Source of the DNA: Acetobacterium sp.
GTDB taxonomy: Bacteria > Bacillota > Clostridia > Eubacteriales > Eubacteriaceae
Reading direction: 5' to 3'
Assembly (NCBI RefSeq): GCF_030652775.1
Contig: NZ_JAUSPS010000011.1
Coordinates: 26,201 to 90,200, forward strand
DNA length: 64,000 nucleotides
Shown piece after piece: positions 6,549-15,582 of this stretch (positions within the stretch are counted from its first letter, which is position 1; the number at the start of each line of letters is the position of its first letter). The position numbers and the translations under genes were made by a program. Under the pieces are notes generated by a model. The model did not search any database. It was not told the DNA's origin and saw only the letters and a program-made list of their open reading frames with translations.

Positions 6549-9524
6549 ATGAGTATTTTTAACAAACATTCCATCGGCAATAAAATTACCTCCAGGGTAA
6601 TCATTTTTGTGGCCTTAGCCCTGCTGGTGATTGGCATCACCGTGACAGTTTTAAGTATCAACAACGAAAACAGGCAAATTGAAGAGCGGATGAATCTGCA
6701 GCTTGACAACACCATTGCCAGCGTCGAACAAGCGCTGGACAACCATGGTCAACTGGTCAGCAGTTTGAGCAAGACCATCGGCGTCACTGGTACCCAGATG
6801 ACCACCCCAGCATACAGCGATCTGCTTACCCAGTATGTGGGGCTCAATGCTGATACCTTCGGCATGGGGGTCTGGTATGAATACAACGGCTACAAACCGG
6901 AGCTCAAATATTTTGGTCCCTATGCCAGCCGTGACGGTGCCAACATCGCTTTTGCCGAAGCCCTCTACAGCACCGACGAGTATGACTTTCCTAACCAGGA
7001 GTGGTATCTGGCCGGTAAAACACCAGCCGGTGAAATCGCCTGGTCGGCCCCTTATGAAGATGAAACCCTGGGGATTTCTCTGGTAACCGCAACCCAGGCC
7101 TTTTATGACAGCGGCAAAAACTTTCGCGGCGTAGTCACCGGTGATATCGATCTTTCCAGCCTCCAGACTATGGTCAGCGAAATCAAAGTTGGCGAAACCG
7201 GTCGCGCTTTTCTGGTTGACCAAAGCGGTCTCTACATTGCCGATGCCGACACCGCCAAAGCGATGAGTGTCAATCTGCGGGAAGATCCCAATGCCAGCCT
7301 GGCCGCCCTGGGTGAAAGCATGCTCAGCGGCGAACCCGGATCTGGCGTATTTACCGATTCTTCCGGAAAAAATAATATCTATTACGCCCCGATCCCCGCA
7401 ACCGGTTGGACGCTGGCCATTATGGAGCCCCAAAGCGAGCTTAATGCCCCGATTATGGCGCTTATTTTTCAGCTGATCGGTCTCTTTTTATTAACCCTGA
7501 TCGTGCTGAGCTTTATCATCGTCAAACAGATCAAAGGCGTGGTCAACCCAATTGTCCTGATCACCGAGCTGTTCCATAAAGCGGAATTAGGTGATTTTGA
7601 CAGCGACATTCCCGCTGCGATCATCAACCGGGAGGATGAGCTGGGTAAACTGGGACTATCTTTCCAGAAACTATCCGAGAATATTCAGGAAAATATCGCC
7701 ACCCTGGAACAGATTTCCCTGGGTAATCTCAATGTTACCGTCGATGTCAAATCCGACCACGATGTTCAGTCCAAGAGCCTGATCGAAGTGGTGGAAAACC
7801 TCAAAAACCTCGAAGCCGAGGTGGAAATGCTGACCCAATCAGCCACCGATGGCCATTTATCGATCCGCAGCGATGCCACCAAATTCCAGGGCAAGTTCCG
7901 GGACATTGTCGTTGGCGTCAACAATACCTTAGACGCCGTGGTCGAACCGCTGACGGTCGCCGCTAATTATATGAATAAAATCAGCCGCGGGGAAATTCCT
8001 GCTAAAATCACCGCTACCTATCATGGCGATTTTAACGCCATTAAAGAAAACCTTAATTCCTGTATCGATAATATCAATGCGCTGGTGTCCGATGTCGATA
8101 TGCTGGCCCATGCTGCCACCGCAGGACAGTTAGAAATCCAGGCCGATGCCACCCGACACAGTGGCGATTTCCGAAAAATCATCGAAGGCTTTAATAATAC
8201 CCTAAACTCGCTGCTGGCACCGATCAACGAGGCCCGCCAGGTGATGACCAAAATGGCTGCCAATGATTATACCCTGTCGATGGATGGCAGCTACAAAGGC
8301 AATATGGCCGAATTTGCTGAAGAAATCAACCTGGTTCATTCCCGACTCCTCACTGTTCAGGAAGCTTTTATCGATATTTCGCAAGGTAACACCAGCCAAC
8401 GGGGTGAGTTTATCGCCATTGGCAAGCGTTCCGACAACGACAAGCTGATCCCCTCGATCATTGCCACCCTGACCACCATTGACAATCTGATTGAAGAAGC
8501 CCGTAATCTGGCCCAGGCCGGGATTAACGGCAACCTCGAAGTGCGCAGCGATGCATCACGATTCGCCGGCGGTTATCGGGATATTGTCGAAGGCTTTAAC
8601 CAGACCCTGGATGCCATCGAACAGCCCATCAGCGAAGCCGCCATTGTGCTTGAACAAATGGCCGCCGGCAACCTGACCCAACCGATGACGGGAGATTATC
8701 TGGGCAGCTATGCGATTATCAAGAATTCCTTAAATGATACGATGAACTCGCTCAATGAGATCCTCGGCAACATCAATCATTCCGCCGACGAGGTCGCTTC
8801 CGGTTCCCGTCAGGTTTCCGACGGTAGCCAGGCGCTGGCTCAGGGCGCCACCGAACAGGCCAGCTCGATGCAGGAGCTTAATGCCTCCATTGAAGAGGTG
8901 GCCGTGCAAACCCGGGAAAACGCTGTAAATGCCGACCAGGCCAACCAGCTGACCCGGATCGCCCAGCGCAATGCCGAAAACGGCAACACGCAGATGCAGC
9001 AGATGCTCAGATCGATGGCCGAAATCAATGCCTCCTCAGCGAAGATTTCGAATATCATCAAGGTCATCGATGATATCGCCTTCCAGACCAATATCCTGGC
9101 CTTAAATGCGGCGGTGGAAGCCGCCCGGGCGGGACAGCAAGGCAAGGGCTTTGCCGTCGTTGCTGAAGAGGTTCGCACCCTGGCCGGACGCAGTGCCGAA
9201 GCTGCCAAAGAAACCGCTGAACTGATTGAAGGCTCCATTTTCAAAGTCTCTGAAGGCACTATCATTGCCAATAATACCGCTGACTCCCTCACTGAAATTG
9301 TCGACGGCGTTGCCCAGGTTGCCGCCCTGGTCAGTAAAATTGATTCCGCTTCCAATGAGCAAACGGCGTCGATCAATCAGATCAACAGCGGCATCGATCA
9401 GGTTGCCCAGGTCGTTCAAACCAACTCGGCCACCGCCGAAGAAAGCGCCGCTGCCAGTGAAGAACTGTACAGCCAGGCCGAACTGCTCAAAAACATGGTC
9501 AGTAAATTTTCCTTGACCAAGTAA
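6549..9524 (+). CDS. Methyl-accepting chemotaxis protein with dCache sensor and repeated HAMP units
   Basis: A 991-aa transmembrane chemoreceptor. A first membrane segment lies near residues 15-35, then an extracellular dCache-type sensor (with [10 protein letters not shown] and [17 protein letters not shown]), a second segment near 302-325, and an unusually long HAMP region to about residue 720. Three homologous units are visible near residues 426, 518 and 653, each with the pattern SDATxFxGxFRDIVxGxNNTL. The C-terminal signalling domain has the hairpin-tip sequence [19 protein letters not shown] chose the ATG at 6549 because AAAGGCGG precedes it; an in-frame start at 6501 has no such site. 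No C-terminal CheR pentapeptide is seen. Confidence 0.93.
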   Translation: MSIFNKHSIGNKITSRVIIFVALALLVIGITVTVLSINNENRQIEERMNLQLDNTIASVEQALDNHGQLVSSLSKTIGVTGTQMTTPAYSDLLTQYVGLNADTFGMGVWYEYNGYKPELKYFGPYASRDGANIAFAEALYSTDEYDFPNQEWYLAGKTPAGEIAWSAPYEDETLGISLVTATQAFYDSGKNFRGVVTGDIDLSSLQTMVSEIKVGETGRAFLVDQSGLYIADADTAKAMSVNLREDPNASLAALGESMLSGEPGSGVFTDSSGKNNIYYAPIPATGWTLAIMEPQSELNAPIMALIFQLIGLFLLTLIVLSFIIVKQIKGVVNPIVLITELFHKAELGDFDSDIPAAIINREDELGKLGLSFQKLSENIQENIATLEQISLGNLNVTVDVKSDHDVQSKSLIEVVENLKNLEAEVEMLTQSATDGHLSIRSDATKFQGKFRDIVVGVNNTLDAVVEPLTVAANYMNKISRGEIPAKITATYHGDFNAIKENLNSCIDNINALVSDVDMLAHAATAGQLEIQADATRHSGDFRKIIEGFNNTLNSLLAPINEARQVMTKMAANDYTLSMDGSYKGNMAEFAEEINLVHSRLLTVQEAFIDISQGNTSQRGEFIAIGKRSDNDKLIPSIIATLTTIDNLIEEARNLAQAGINGNLEVRSDASRFAGGYRDIVEGFNQTLDAIEQPISEAAIVLEQMAAGNLTQPMTGDYLGSYAIIKNSLNDTMNSLNEILGNINHSADEVASGSRQVSDGSQALAQGATEQASSMQELNASIEEVAVQTRENAVNADQANQLTRIAQRNAENGNTQMQQMLRSMAEINASSAKISNIIKVIDDIAFQTNILALNAAVEAARAGQQGKGFAVVAEEVRTLAGRSAEAAKETAELIEGSIFKVSEGTIIANNTADSLTEIVDGVAQVAALVSKIDSASNEQTASINQINSGIDQVAQVVQTNSATAEESAAASEELYSQAELLKNMVSKFSLTK

Positions 9525-9537
9525 ACATCATAAACAA

Positions 9538-9588
9538 GACCCCCGTGATGCCGAATTCTCAAACGGCACCACGGGGGTCTTTTATTTT
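9538..9588 (+). terminator. Terminator after the chemoreceptor gene
   Basis: Inverted repeat GACCCCCGTG / CACGGGGGTC followed by TTTTATTTTTT. It also separates the convergent CheX gene. Confidence 0.85.
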
Positions 9589-9661
9589 TTGCACAAAAAA
9601 ACACCGTTACAAAACGATGTTTTTTTAGTATCTGTCGTACCGCCAATTAGCAGTACCCTAA

Positions 9662-10120
9662 TTAGTCGAGAGCCACATTGATTTCTAGCATAATGCCGTC
9701 GATATCAAATTCAACACACATGACCTGATCCTTACTCATACTGAGTTCGATATTTTCCCCGGTCAGCATCGTTGGCGGCGAAATATCAACATTGATCGAT
9801 TCATTGGAGAGGTTAATACTGGCGTTGGCGGTGAGCATATTGGACAGCTCTGAAATCGCACTTTTCGCCATATCATCCAGTTCTTCCACCGGCATCCCCA
9901 TCATCATGATCGAGGCAATCTGTTTGGCGCCCTCGGTGTCGATGGCATAAGCGACATTGCCCTTTTTATCACCGACGATCCCCAGGGTTAAAACAATGCC
10001 ACTGGCGACAATTTTCTTCGATTTTTCCAACTGGTTTTTGATATTAATGCTGCTAAATCCCAGTTGTGGCATCACATCCGTAACGGATGCAATAAAGGAA
10101 TTGATAATTGCTACATCCAT
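9662..10120 (-). CDS. CheX-like chemotaxis phosphatase domain protein
   Basis: A 152-aa single-domain member of the CheC/CheX/FliY phosphatase family, which removes phosphate from CheY-like receivers. The helix SAISELSNMLTANAS (about residues 86-100) contains the E-x-x-N-x-x-x-x-N pattern of the CheX active site. GGGAG is 9 nt before the ATG. The start overlaps the end of the upstream response regulator gene by 10 nt, so the two are coupled. The convergent neighbour is a large chemoreceptor. CheX assignment is by the active-site pattern and context. Confidence 0.8.
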   Translation of the reverse strand: MDVAIINSFIASVTDVMPQLGFSSINIKNQLEKSKKIVASGIVLTLGIVGDKKGNVAYAIDTEGAKQIASIMMMGMPVEELDDMAKSAISELSNMLTANASINLSNESINVDISPPTMLTGENIELSMSKDQVMCVEFDIDGIMLEINVALD

Positions 10121-10974
10121 GCCACTTCTCCCTTTTGAAAGCCCACATTCATAAAGACATCACCAAGATCGGTTTTAATGACAAACGACTCACTCATAAT
10201 ATCGCCGATGGAAATGGTAATATCTTTGCCCCGAAAGACGGTGGGTGGTGAAACCCGGAGACCAAAAGAACGATTAAGTCCATTTAACAGCGAGCAGGCA
10301 TTTCCGCCGATGATATTGGTAAATTCGCTTAAGAAATTAATGGCATCTTCAATCTGCTGCCCCTCATCCTGGAGGATTTTTCGGGTCATCCCCAGTGCGG
10401 TCGCTTCTGACATATCCATAATTAAGCGGCCGTCATGACGGCCAATAATCCCAATCGCTACCGAAACGCCCGAAGAAATCGTGGTCATCGCATGGTCAGC
10501 AACCTTTTCAATCACCACTTCCCCGCCGATTTCCCGTTTTAAAAAACTGAATATTGATTCTTTAAACGCTTCTTCAAAATTGTTCTTTAAAACGCCGTAA
10601 AGTTCTTCACCTTCAAAAAGCCGCTCAATGGCCGAATCCAGATCGGTCTGATCAACTGGTTTCTGCAAATAAGCTTTAATGCCAACTTTTTTGGCCCGCT
10701 GAATAATTTCTTCATCCATCATTGCACTGATGGCAATGATTTTCGTGTCCTTCAAGTGTTTTAAAATCGCTTGAGAACATTCAATGCCATCGCCATCCGG
10801 CAAGGTCATATCCATTGTAATCAAATCGGGTTTGATCTCCTGGGCTTTTTGGATTGCTTCGCTCATGTTCACTGCCGTCGCAACAATCTCCAGGCCATCT
10901 TTTTGAAGCATCCGTTTGAGAACTGCTATTGAAAAAGTTGAATCGTCGACTATCATCACTCTAATATTTTCCAT
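10111..10974 (-). CDS. Response regulator: CheY-like receiver fused to a CheX-like domain
   Basis: A 287-aa protein with an N-terminal receiver (about 1-120) containing the acidic pair DD at 10-11, phosphoacceptor Asp55 in LITMDMTLPDG, the switch region ISAMM, and KP near 105. A CheC/CheX-like phosphatase domain follows (about 140-285) with SEFTNIIGGNAC giving the E-x-x-N active-site pattern. The fusion places a potential phosphatase next to its own substrate domain. It overlaps the downstream stand-alone CheX gene by 10 nt. The likely role is tuning the lifetime of phospho-receivers in chemotaxis signalling. Confidence 0.85.
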   Translation of the reverse strand: MENIRVMIVDDSTFSIAVLKRMLQKDGLEIVATAVNMSEAIQKAQEIKPDLITMDMTLPDGDGIECSQAILKHLKDTKIIAISAMMDEEIIQRAKKVGIKAYLQKPVDQTDLDSAIERLFEGEELYGVLKNNFEEAFKESIFSFLKREIGGEVVIEKVADHAMTTISSGVSVAIGIIGRHDGRLIMDMSEATALGMTRKILQDEGQQIEDAINFLSEFTNIIGGNACSLLNGLNRSFGLRVSPPTVFRGKDITISIGDIMSESFVIKTDLGDVFMNVGFQKGEVAWM

Positions 10975-11111
10975 AAATCCACCGCCTTTTTAATCGAATC
11001 GAAAAATTCTTATATACTAATTCTACTGGTTATTATAAGCATCCGTCAAGTTATATTTAAATTGAAGCTAAACTTTTAATACCCCGATTGACGATAACTA
11101 TGCAGATTTTA

Positions 11112-12419
11112 CTAACTATCTTTTTTCTTGTTTTTTGAATAAAAACGATCCCGGTCTTTTTTTCCGCCGGTGTTTTTTGCGGAGCCGCTTCCACTTCCAC
11201 TTCCTCGACGGTTCTTGGGTGCCGTCGCCTTATAGGCTCCAGATCGCCGTGATGCCGCTACTTTTAGTTCAGTCGGTACCTCCACCAGGGGGAAGGGATG
11301 AACCTCAACGACGGGGATTGATTTTGACACCAGTTTTTCAATGCCGTCGAGTAAGGGCATTTCTTCCTGGTCGCAAAAGGCAATCGCAATCCCGCCGAGA
11401 CCAGCTCGTCCGGTTCGGCCGATCCGATGCACGTAGGTTTCCGGGACTTCCGGCAAATCATAATTAAAGACATGGGACAGCTCGTCAATATCGATTCCCC
11501 GGGCGGCAATGTCTGTGGCCACGAGGATCCGGGTTTTTCGTTCCTTAAAGTTATTCAGCGCCAGCTGCCTAGCATTCTGGGATTTGTTGCCATGAATCGC
11601 CTGAGCCTTAAACCCCGCCCGCTCCAGATGCTTGACGATCTTATCTGCGCCATGCTTAGTTCGGGAAAAGACCAGCGCCGAGACAATTTCTTTATTTTTC
11701 AATAAATGCACCAACAGATTGATCTTATTCGCTTTATTGACATAATAAACATTCTGCGCAATCACTTCAACCGTTGATGAAACCGGAGTGATGGTGACCT
11801 TGACCGGATTTTTGAGAATGGAACCGGACAGTTTGGCAATTTCCATTGGCATCGTCGCCGAGAAAAGCATATTCTGACGCTCAACTGGCATATGCTTGAT
11901 AATTTTCCGGACATCCTGAAGCATCCCCATGTCCAGCATCATATCCGCTTCATCCAGGACAAAAGACTTGATCTGACCTAGTTTGATGTACTTCTGATTA
12001 ATTAAATCCAGCAGTCGTCCCGGGGTTGCCACCAGAATATCAACGCCGGCGCCCAAGGCCTTAGTCTGCGGATTCTGCGATACGCCGCCATAAATAACCA
12101 GCGTTCGCAGGCCTAAGAACTTACCATAGGCTTTAAATGAATCACTGATCTGCAGAGCCAGCTCCCGGGTGGGTGCCAGTATCAACGCCTTGATCGGTCG
12201 GTTTCCTTTAAGATTTCGTTGTTCATAAGACAGTCCCTGTAAAATCGGGATCGCAAAAGCGGCCGTTTTTCCGGTTCCGGTTTGGGCACATCCCAATAAA
12301 TCGCGGCCTTCCAGCAAAGACGGAATCGCCTTTTCCTGAATCGGTGTGGCCTCAGTATATCCTTCAGCGGTTAAAGCCTTCTGAATTGGCTGTATAATAT
12401 TTAAATCTTCAAATTGCAA
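11112..12419 (-). CDS. DEAD-box ATP-dependent RNA helicase (RhlE/CshA type)
   Basis: A 435-aa RNA helicase with the Q motif (TPIQEKAIP), motif I AQTGTGKT, Ia PTRELA, Ib TPGR, motif II DEAD, motif III SAT, and C-terminal ARGIDI and HRIGRTGR. The tail after residue 385 is basic and Gly/Ser-rich, typical of cold-induced helicases that act in RNA decay and ribosome assembly. The best start is TTG at 12419, 7 nt after GGAG; no in-frame ATG lies near. It is downstream of a small basic protein gene and a cold-shock protein gene on the same strand. Confidence 0.93.
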   Translation of the reverse strand: MQFEDLNIIQPIQKALTAEGYTEATPIQEKAIPSLLEGRDLLGCAQTGTGKTAAFAIPILQGLSYEQRNLKGNRPIKALILAPTRELALQISDSFKAYGKFLGLRTLVIYGGVSQNPQTKALGAGVDILVATPGRLLDLINQKYIKLGQIKSFVLDEADMMLDMGMLQDVRKIIKHMPVERQNMLFSATMPMEIAKLSGSILKNPVKVTITPVSSTVEVIAQNVYYVNKANKINLLVHLLKNKEIVSALVFSRTKHGADKIVKHLERAGFKAQAIHGNKSQNARQLALNNFKERKTRILVATDIAARGIDIDELSHVFNYDLPEVPETYVHRIGRTGRAGLGGIAIAFCDQEEMPLLDGIEKLVSKSIPVVEVHPFPLVEVPTELKVAASRRSGAYKATAPKNRRGSGSGSGSAKNTGGKKDRDRFYSKNKKKDS

Positions 12420-12485
12420 TAGGTTTCTCCTTTATTTTAAAAGTGCTGCACGGGTTGATAAATTTTGCGGATCAACCCCTATCAT

Positions 12486-12511
12486 AAATAAAGAACGCCG
12501 AAAGCGTTCCT
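12486..12511 (-). terminator. Terminator after the 52-aa protein gene
   Basis: Minus-strand hairpin GAACGC / GCGTTC with a short loop, followed by TTTATTTAT. It lies between the small gene and the helicase gene. Confidence 0.6.
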
Positions 12512-12523
12512 TAGAAAATTGGT

Positions 12524-12682
12524 TTATTTATCGAAAAATCCGCCTCTTTTTGTTGTTTTAAACGCTTTTCGATCACTGACCTTGTTTTGATTCGGTTTGT
12601 CAGCTTTTATTCCCTGCTGTGCACTTAATTTTTTCTTTTCTGCGATAATTTTTTTCATTCCTTCAATATTGTTTGTTGACAT
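12524..12682 (-). CDS. Small basic hypothetical protein (52 aa)
   Basis: A 52-aa lysine-rich protein starting MSTNNIEGMKKIIAEKKK and ending KTTKRGGFFDK. The ATG at 12682 has a strong AAAAGGAGGGG ribosome site; a longer in-frame extension to 12721 would bury that site inside the coding sequence and is rejected. I do not recognise a family. The charge, the small size and its place between a cold-shock protein and an RNA helicase suggest an RNA- or ribosome-associated role, which is only inference. Confidence 0.65.
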   Translation of the reverse strand: MSTNNIEGMKKIIAEKKKLSAQQGIKADKPNQNKVSDRKAFKTTKRGGFFDK

Positions 12683-12779
12683 AAAATCCCCTCCTTTTCC
12701 CCGGAAAACCACGACAACCACTCACAAATAATCGTGCTGTCATGATAAGGGATTAGTTTTGTCTTGTTTTTGACAGTAT

Positions 12780-12813
12780 AAAAAAAAACTTATGCCATTT
12801 TCAGGCATAAGTT
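12780..12813 (-). terminator. Terminator after the cold-shock gene
   Basis: Minus-strand helix AAACTTATGCC / GGCATAAGTTT followed by a run of eight T residues. Confidence 0.88.
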
Positions 12814-12829
12814 TAAAATATTTGTGTTA

Positions 12830-13027
12830 TTAGATAACTTGAATATTTTCGGCTTGTGGGCCTTTAGGTCCTTGAGTAATTTCGAAAGAAACTTCTTGGC
12901 CTTCTTCTAAAGATTTATAACCACTAGAAACGATTTGTGAAAAATGTGCAAACACATCTTTACCATCTTCCCCTGTTATAAAACCAAAACCTTTTTCAGA
13001 GTTAAACCATTTTACTGTACCATTCAT
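12830..13027 (-). CDS. Cold-shock protein of the CspA/CspB family
   Basis: A 65-aa single cold-shock domain. RNP1 is visible as KGFGFI and RNP2 as VFAHF, with the [11 protein letters not shown] nucleic-acid binding face complete. It should bind single-stranded RNA and act as an RNA chaperone. AGGAGG precedes the ATG. The leader upstream is AT-rich and gene-free, which would allow a long 5' untranslated region of the kind known to control csp genes, but no specific cold-shock element is identified by eye. Confidence 0.95.
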   Translation of the reverse strand: MNGTVKWFNSEKGFGFITGEDGKDVFAHFSQIVSSGYKSLEEGQEVSFEITQGPKGPQAENIQVI

Positions 13028-13411
13028 TGATGAGTACCTCCTAATTTTTATTCCCTAAATCCTTGTAATACGGATAACAACTACATTTCTAAATTAGGAT
13101 AATACTGTAAAGCATAGTACCAATTAAAAAATAATACTGTTAAATTCATTTACTATCAATTTAAGTTCTTACTTATAATAGCACGATACAATCAATAAAG
13201 CAAACTTTTTAATAATTATTTTCAAATTATCTTAAGACTCTTAATTAAAGTCGCAATTGTTCGATGTTAATCAGTTTCGCAAATGCCTTGATTTTTTTCA
13301 TTGAAAGGATGGAAAATCTGCTTCTTAAATGGTACAATATACAAACTGTTTCTAAATTCTTACTGACATTAACATCCCAGAGGGCTTGGACTGTAGACAT
13401 TCGGATTAAGC
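13028..13411. other. Gene-free stretch between csp and the first 99-bp repeat
   Basis: An AT-rich region that presumably holds the csp promoter and leader on the minus strand. The apparent ORF beginning at 13264 runs into the repeat and has no good ribosome site, so it is not taken as a gene. Confidence 0.5.
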
Positions 13412-13510
13412 AGTACCGACAATTGTTATATCATGTTGTTTGCATCGGGGCGAACACGGCGAAGCCTGTCCGATCCCGCAGCAAACAACAGATTAACAAT
13501 TGGTCGGTAC
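13412..13510 (+). repeat. 99-bp palindromic repeat, copy 1
   Basis: The ends AGTACCGACAATTGTTA and TAACAATTGGTCGGTAC are imperfect inverted repeats, and the interior folds into a long hairpin with a GGC-GAA-GCC tip. It differs from copy 2 (14551-14649, inverted) at one position and from copy 3 (16867-16965) at about 15, several of them compensatory. It lies upstream of the DHH phosphoesterase gene. It encodes no ORF, so it is a non-autonomous element or a structured RNA. Confidence 0.9.
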
Positions 13511-13593
13511 GGTAGTTTGTCGATAACGGTAACCCCGAGGGCTTTTAAATTTACGGTGGCATTTAGCTATTATTTTTTCTTAGGAGGTTTCAT

Positions 13594-14505
13594 ATGCGTT
13601 TAGTTACTCGTTCGGATTTTGACGGTTTAATCTGCGGCATGCTATTAAAAGAAGCCGGCATCATTGACGACTGGATTTTTGTTCATCCCAAAGACCTGCA
13701 GGACGGGCTCTTTTCCCCCACTGAAAATGATGTGCTGGCCAATGTTCCCTATGTACCCGGTTGCGGTATGTGGTTTGATCACCATTCTTCAGAGCAAGAT
13801 CGAATGGGATGGCATCCCGGGGTGGCTGGTGAAAGCCGTCTGGCACCTTCGGCGGCGCGGATCATTTATGAGTATTACGGCGGCACCGACAAATTCCCCA
13901 ACTATCAAGAGATGATCCTTTCCGTTGATAAGGTGGACTCGGGAAATCTTTCCCGCGATGAGATCTTAAACCCCACCGGCTGGATCCTGTTGGGCTTTAT
14001 TTCTGATCCCCGTACTGGATTGGGTCGCTTCCGGGATTTTCGGATCAGCAATTACCAGTTAATGGAAGAACTGATCAATCTTTTCCGGAACCTGTCCATT
14101 GAGGAAATCATCGAACTGCCAGATGTCAAGGAACGGGTTTTACTCTATCACGATCAGGCTCGGCTCTTTACTGAAATGGTTACTGCCCATACCCAAATCG
14201 ATGCGAATGTAATTGTCACTGATTTACGTGACGTTGAAACGATCTACACCGGCAACCGTTTTATGATTTACAGCCTCTATCCCGACCAGAACGTGTCCCT
14301 CTGGATTGTCGATGGCAAGCAAAAACAAAATGTCTCGATTGCCTGCGGTTACAGCATCTTAAACCGCACCTGCACGGCTGATATCGGCAAACTGATGTTA
14401 AAATACGGCGGCGGCGGTCATCACATGGTCGGCACCTGCCAGATTCCCTATGACGAAGCCAACCCCATTATTGACGAAATCATTGCGGTACTAAAAAGCA
14501 AATAA
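13594..14505 (+). CDS. DHH family phosphoesterase
   Basis: A 303-aa protein of the DHH superfamily (exopolyphosphatase, oligoribonuclease and related phosphodiesterases). It has RSDFDGL at residues 6-12 (motif I), the DHH signature at 62-64 in FDHHSSE, and the C-terminal DHHA1-like motif GGGGHHMVGTC near residue 271. A perfect AGGAGG lies 8 nt before the ATG. Two nearly identical 99-bp repeats flank it in opposite orientation. The exact substrate cannot be told from sequence. Confidence 0.85.
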   Translation: MRLVTRSDFDGLICGMLLKEAGIIDDWIFVHPKDLQDGLFSPTENDVLANVPYVPGCGMWFDHHSSEQDRMGWHPGVAGESRLAPSAARIIYEYYGGTDKFPNYQEMILSVDKVDSGNLSRDEILNPTGWILLGFISDPRTGLGRFRDFRISNYQLMEELINLFRNLSIEEIIELPDVKERVLLYHDQARLFTEMVTAHTQIDANVIVTDLRDVETIYTGNRFMIYSLYPDQNVSLWIVDGKQKQNVSIACGYSILNRTCTADIGKLMLKYGGGGHHMVGTCQIPYDEANPIIDEIIAVLKSK

Positions 14506-14538
14506 AAAAAGCGCAACCAGCAACGGTTGCGCTTTTTT
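14504..14538 (+). terminator. Terminator after the DHH gene
   Basis: Helix GCGCAACC / GGTTGCGC followed by six T residues and preceded by an A run, so it may work in both directions. Confidence 0.9.
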
Positions 14539-14550
14539 CATCTAACTACC

Positions 14551-14649
14551 GTACCGACCAATTGTTAATCTGTTGTTTGCTGCGGGATCGGACAGGCTTC
14601 GCCGTGTTCGCCCCGATGCAAACAACATGATGTAACAATTGTCGGTACT
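14551..14649 (-). repeat. 99-bp palindromic repeat, copy 2
   Basis: The reverse complement of copy 1 with one substitution (C for T at position 18). It stands between two terminator-like hairpins downstream of the DHH gene. The inverted pair of copies 1 and 2 brackets a 1.2-kb segment. Confidence 0.9.
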
Positions 14650-14674
14650 GGGTTTGCATCATTATAAGGAATTG

Positions 14675-14704
14675 AGCAATCCAATGGGGTTGCGCTTTTT
14701 TTAT
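14675..14704 (+). terminator. Second plus-strand terminator-like hairpin
   Basis: GCAATCC / GGGGTTGC with one unpaired base on each arm, then seven T residues. It lies just beyond repeat copy 2 and touches the stop codon of the convergent gene. Confidence 0.6.
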
Positions 14705-15321
14705 TTTGCGGGACGGAATTCGAAGACTTTCAGGGTTCCCTTGTAGCCAAGAAAGGTCAGATAGGCTACGGATCGGTCAGGATTGATCCAGGCCATCACC
14801 GAGTAGGTGTTGGCAGGATCCTTTTTATTATAGGCCGAGTTGATTTCGATCCCATCGATCCCACCTAAAATGGTTTTGATCTCCTCATAGGGCATCCCTT
14901 CTTTCAGGGAATTAATCTGATCCGCCGTCACATTGGCATTGACCAGACCATCCAGATAGGTGTCGTCGGGCACATAGAGTTGTTTAAACACCACTACCTC
15001 GGCGGGTTCTTCCGCACCCGTATCAGCAGTTCCTTCGGCAGCAGCTGTGGCGACAGTATCGTAGCTCAACGTTACCCCATAGCCAGTGTTTTCATCCAGA
15101 TAGTTAAAGCCTTTTCCCTTGGCCGAACCTTCAACCTCGAGAATTTTTTCGGATTCCTCCTTGGTCATTCCGACCACCACCTTGTTGTACAAGTTTAAGG
15201 GATCAGTGCTGACCTCTTTTTTAGCGCCCCCGAATATTATCAGGACAATGCCGATTAGCACAGCAATGCCGATCAGCGCAACGCCACCGATCAGTATCGG
15301 CTTGGAAATTTTTATCTTCAT
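14701..15321 (-). CDS. Membrane-anchored hypothetical protein with two BLIP/SmpA-like repeats
   Basis: A 206-aa protein with one N-terminal membrane segment (about residues 10-32, GGVALIGIAVLIGIVLIIFGG) and an extracytoplasmic region. Two segments, NKVVVGMTKEESEKIL and INSLKEGMPYEEIKTILG, share the G-M-x-x-E-E-x-x-x-I-L pattern of BLIP/SmpA-like folds, which bind other proteins in several families. I chose the ATG at 15321 because AGGAG precedes it by 8 nt; nine more codons upstream are in frame. Partner and role are unknown. Confidence 0.7.
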   Translation of the reverse strand: MKIKISKPILIGGVALIGIAVLIGIVLIIFGGAKKEVSTDPLNLYNKVVVGMTKEESEKILEVEGSAKGKGFNYLDENTGYGVTLSYDTVATAAAEGTADTGAEEPAEVVVFKQLYVPDDTYLDGLVNANVTADQINSLKEGMPYEEIKTILGGIDGIEINSAYNKKDPANTYSVMAWINPDRSVAYLTFLGYKGTLKVFEFRPAK

Positions 15322-15496
15322 CCATTCTTCTCCTGTTTTATTTCTCAATCTTTATCATTAGAATGAGGCCTAACCTACATTAATGAGCCCCTTTTAAAAG
15401 GTGTGAACCCTCACGATTTCTATAATACCACGCTTTGCTGAACTAATTCTAAACAAAAGCGGAGCCTTTGTCAATTATAAAGCTCAGATCCCCTTT

Positions 15497-15521
15497 GAAG
15501 AGCTGGCACAATCAGCTCTTC
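15497..15521. repeat. 9-bp inverted repeat in an intergenic region
   Basis: GAAGAGCTG / CAGCTCTTC with a 7-nt loop, no adjacent T run. It sits 12 nt from the next terminator and may be an extra hairpin of that region. Confidence 0.5.
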
Positions 15522-15526
15522 ACAAC

Positions 15527-15566
15527 CAAAAAAGCAACAAACCGATTTGAGGCTTGTTGCTTTTTT
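15527..15566 (-). terminator. Terminator after the arylamine N-acetyltransferase gene
   Basis: GCAACAA / TTGTTGC helix with A and T runs on both sides, so it could terminate transcription from either direction. Confidence 0.8.
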
Positions 15567-15582
15567 ATTTACTGCCTAGCTT

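Noticed and set aside
12683..12721. Upstream extension of the 52-aa ORF
   Set aside because: The strong ribosome site lies within this extension, so the ATG at 12682 is favoured.
13264..13515. Open frame of 83 codons overlapping repeat copy 1
   Set aside because: It crosses the 99-bp palindrome, lacks a ribosome site and has no recognisable family.
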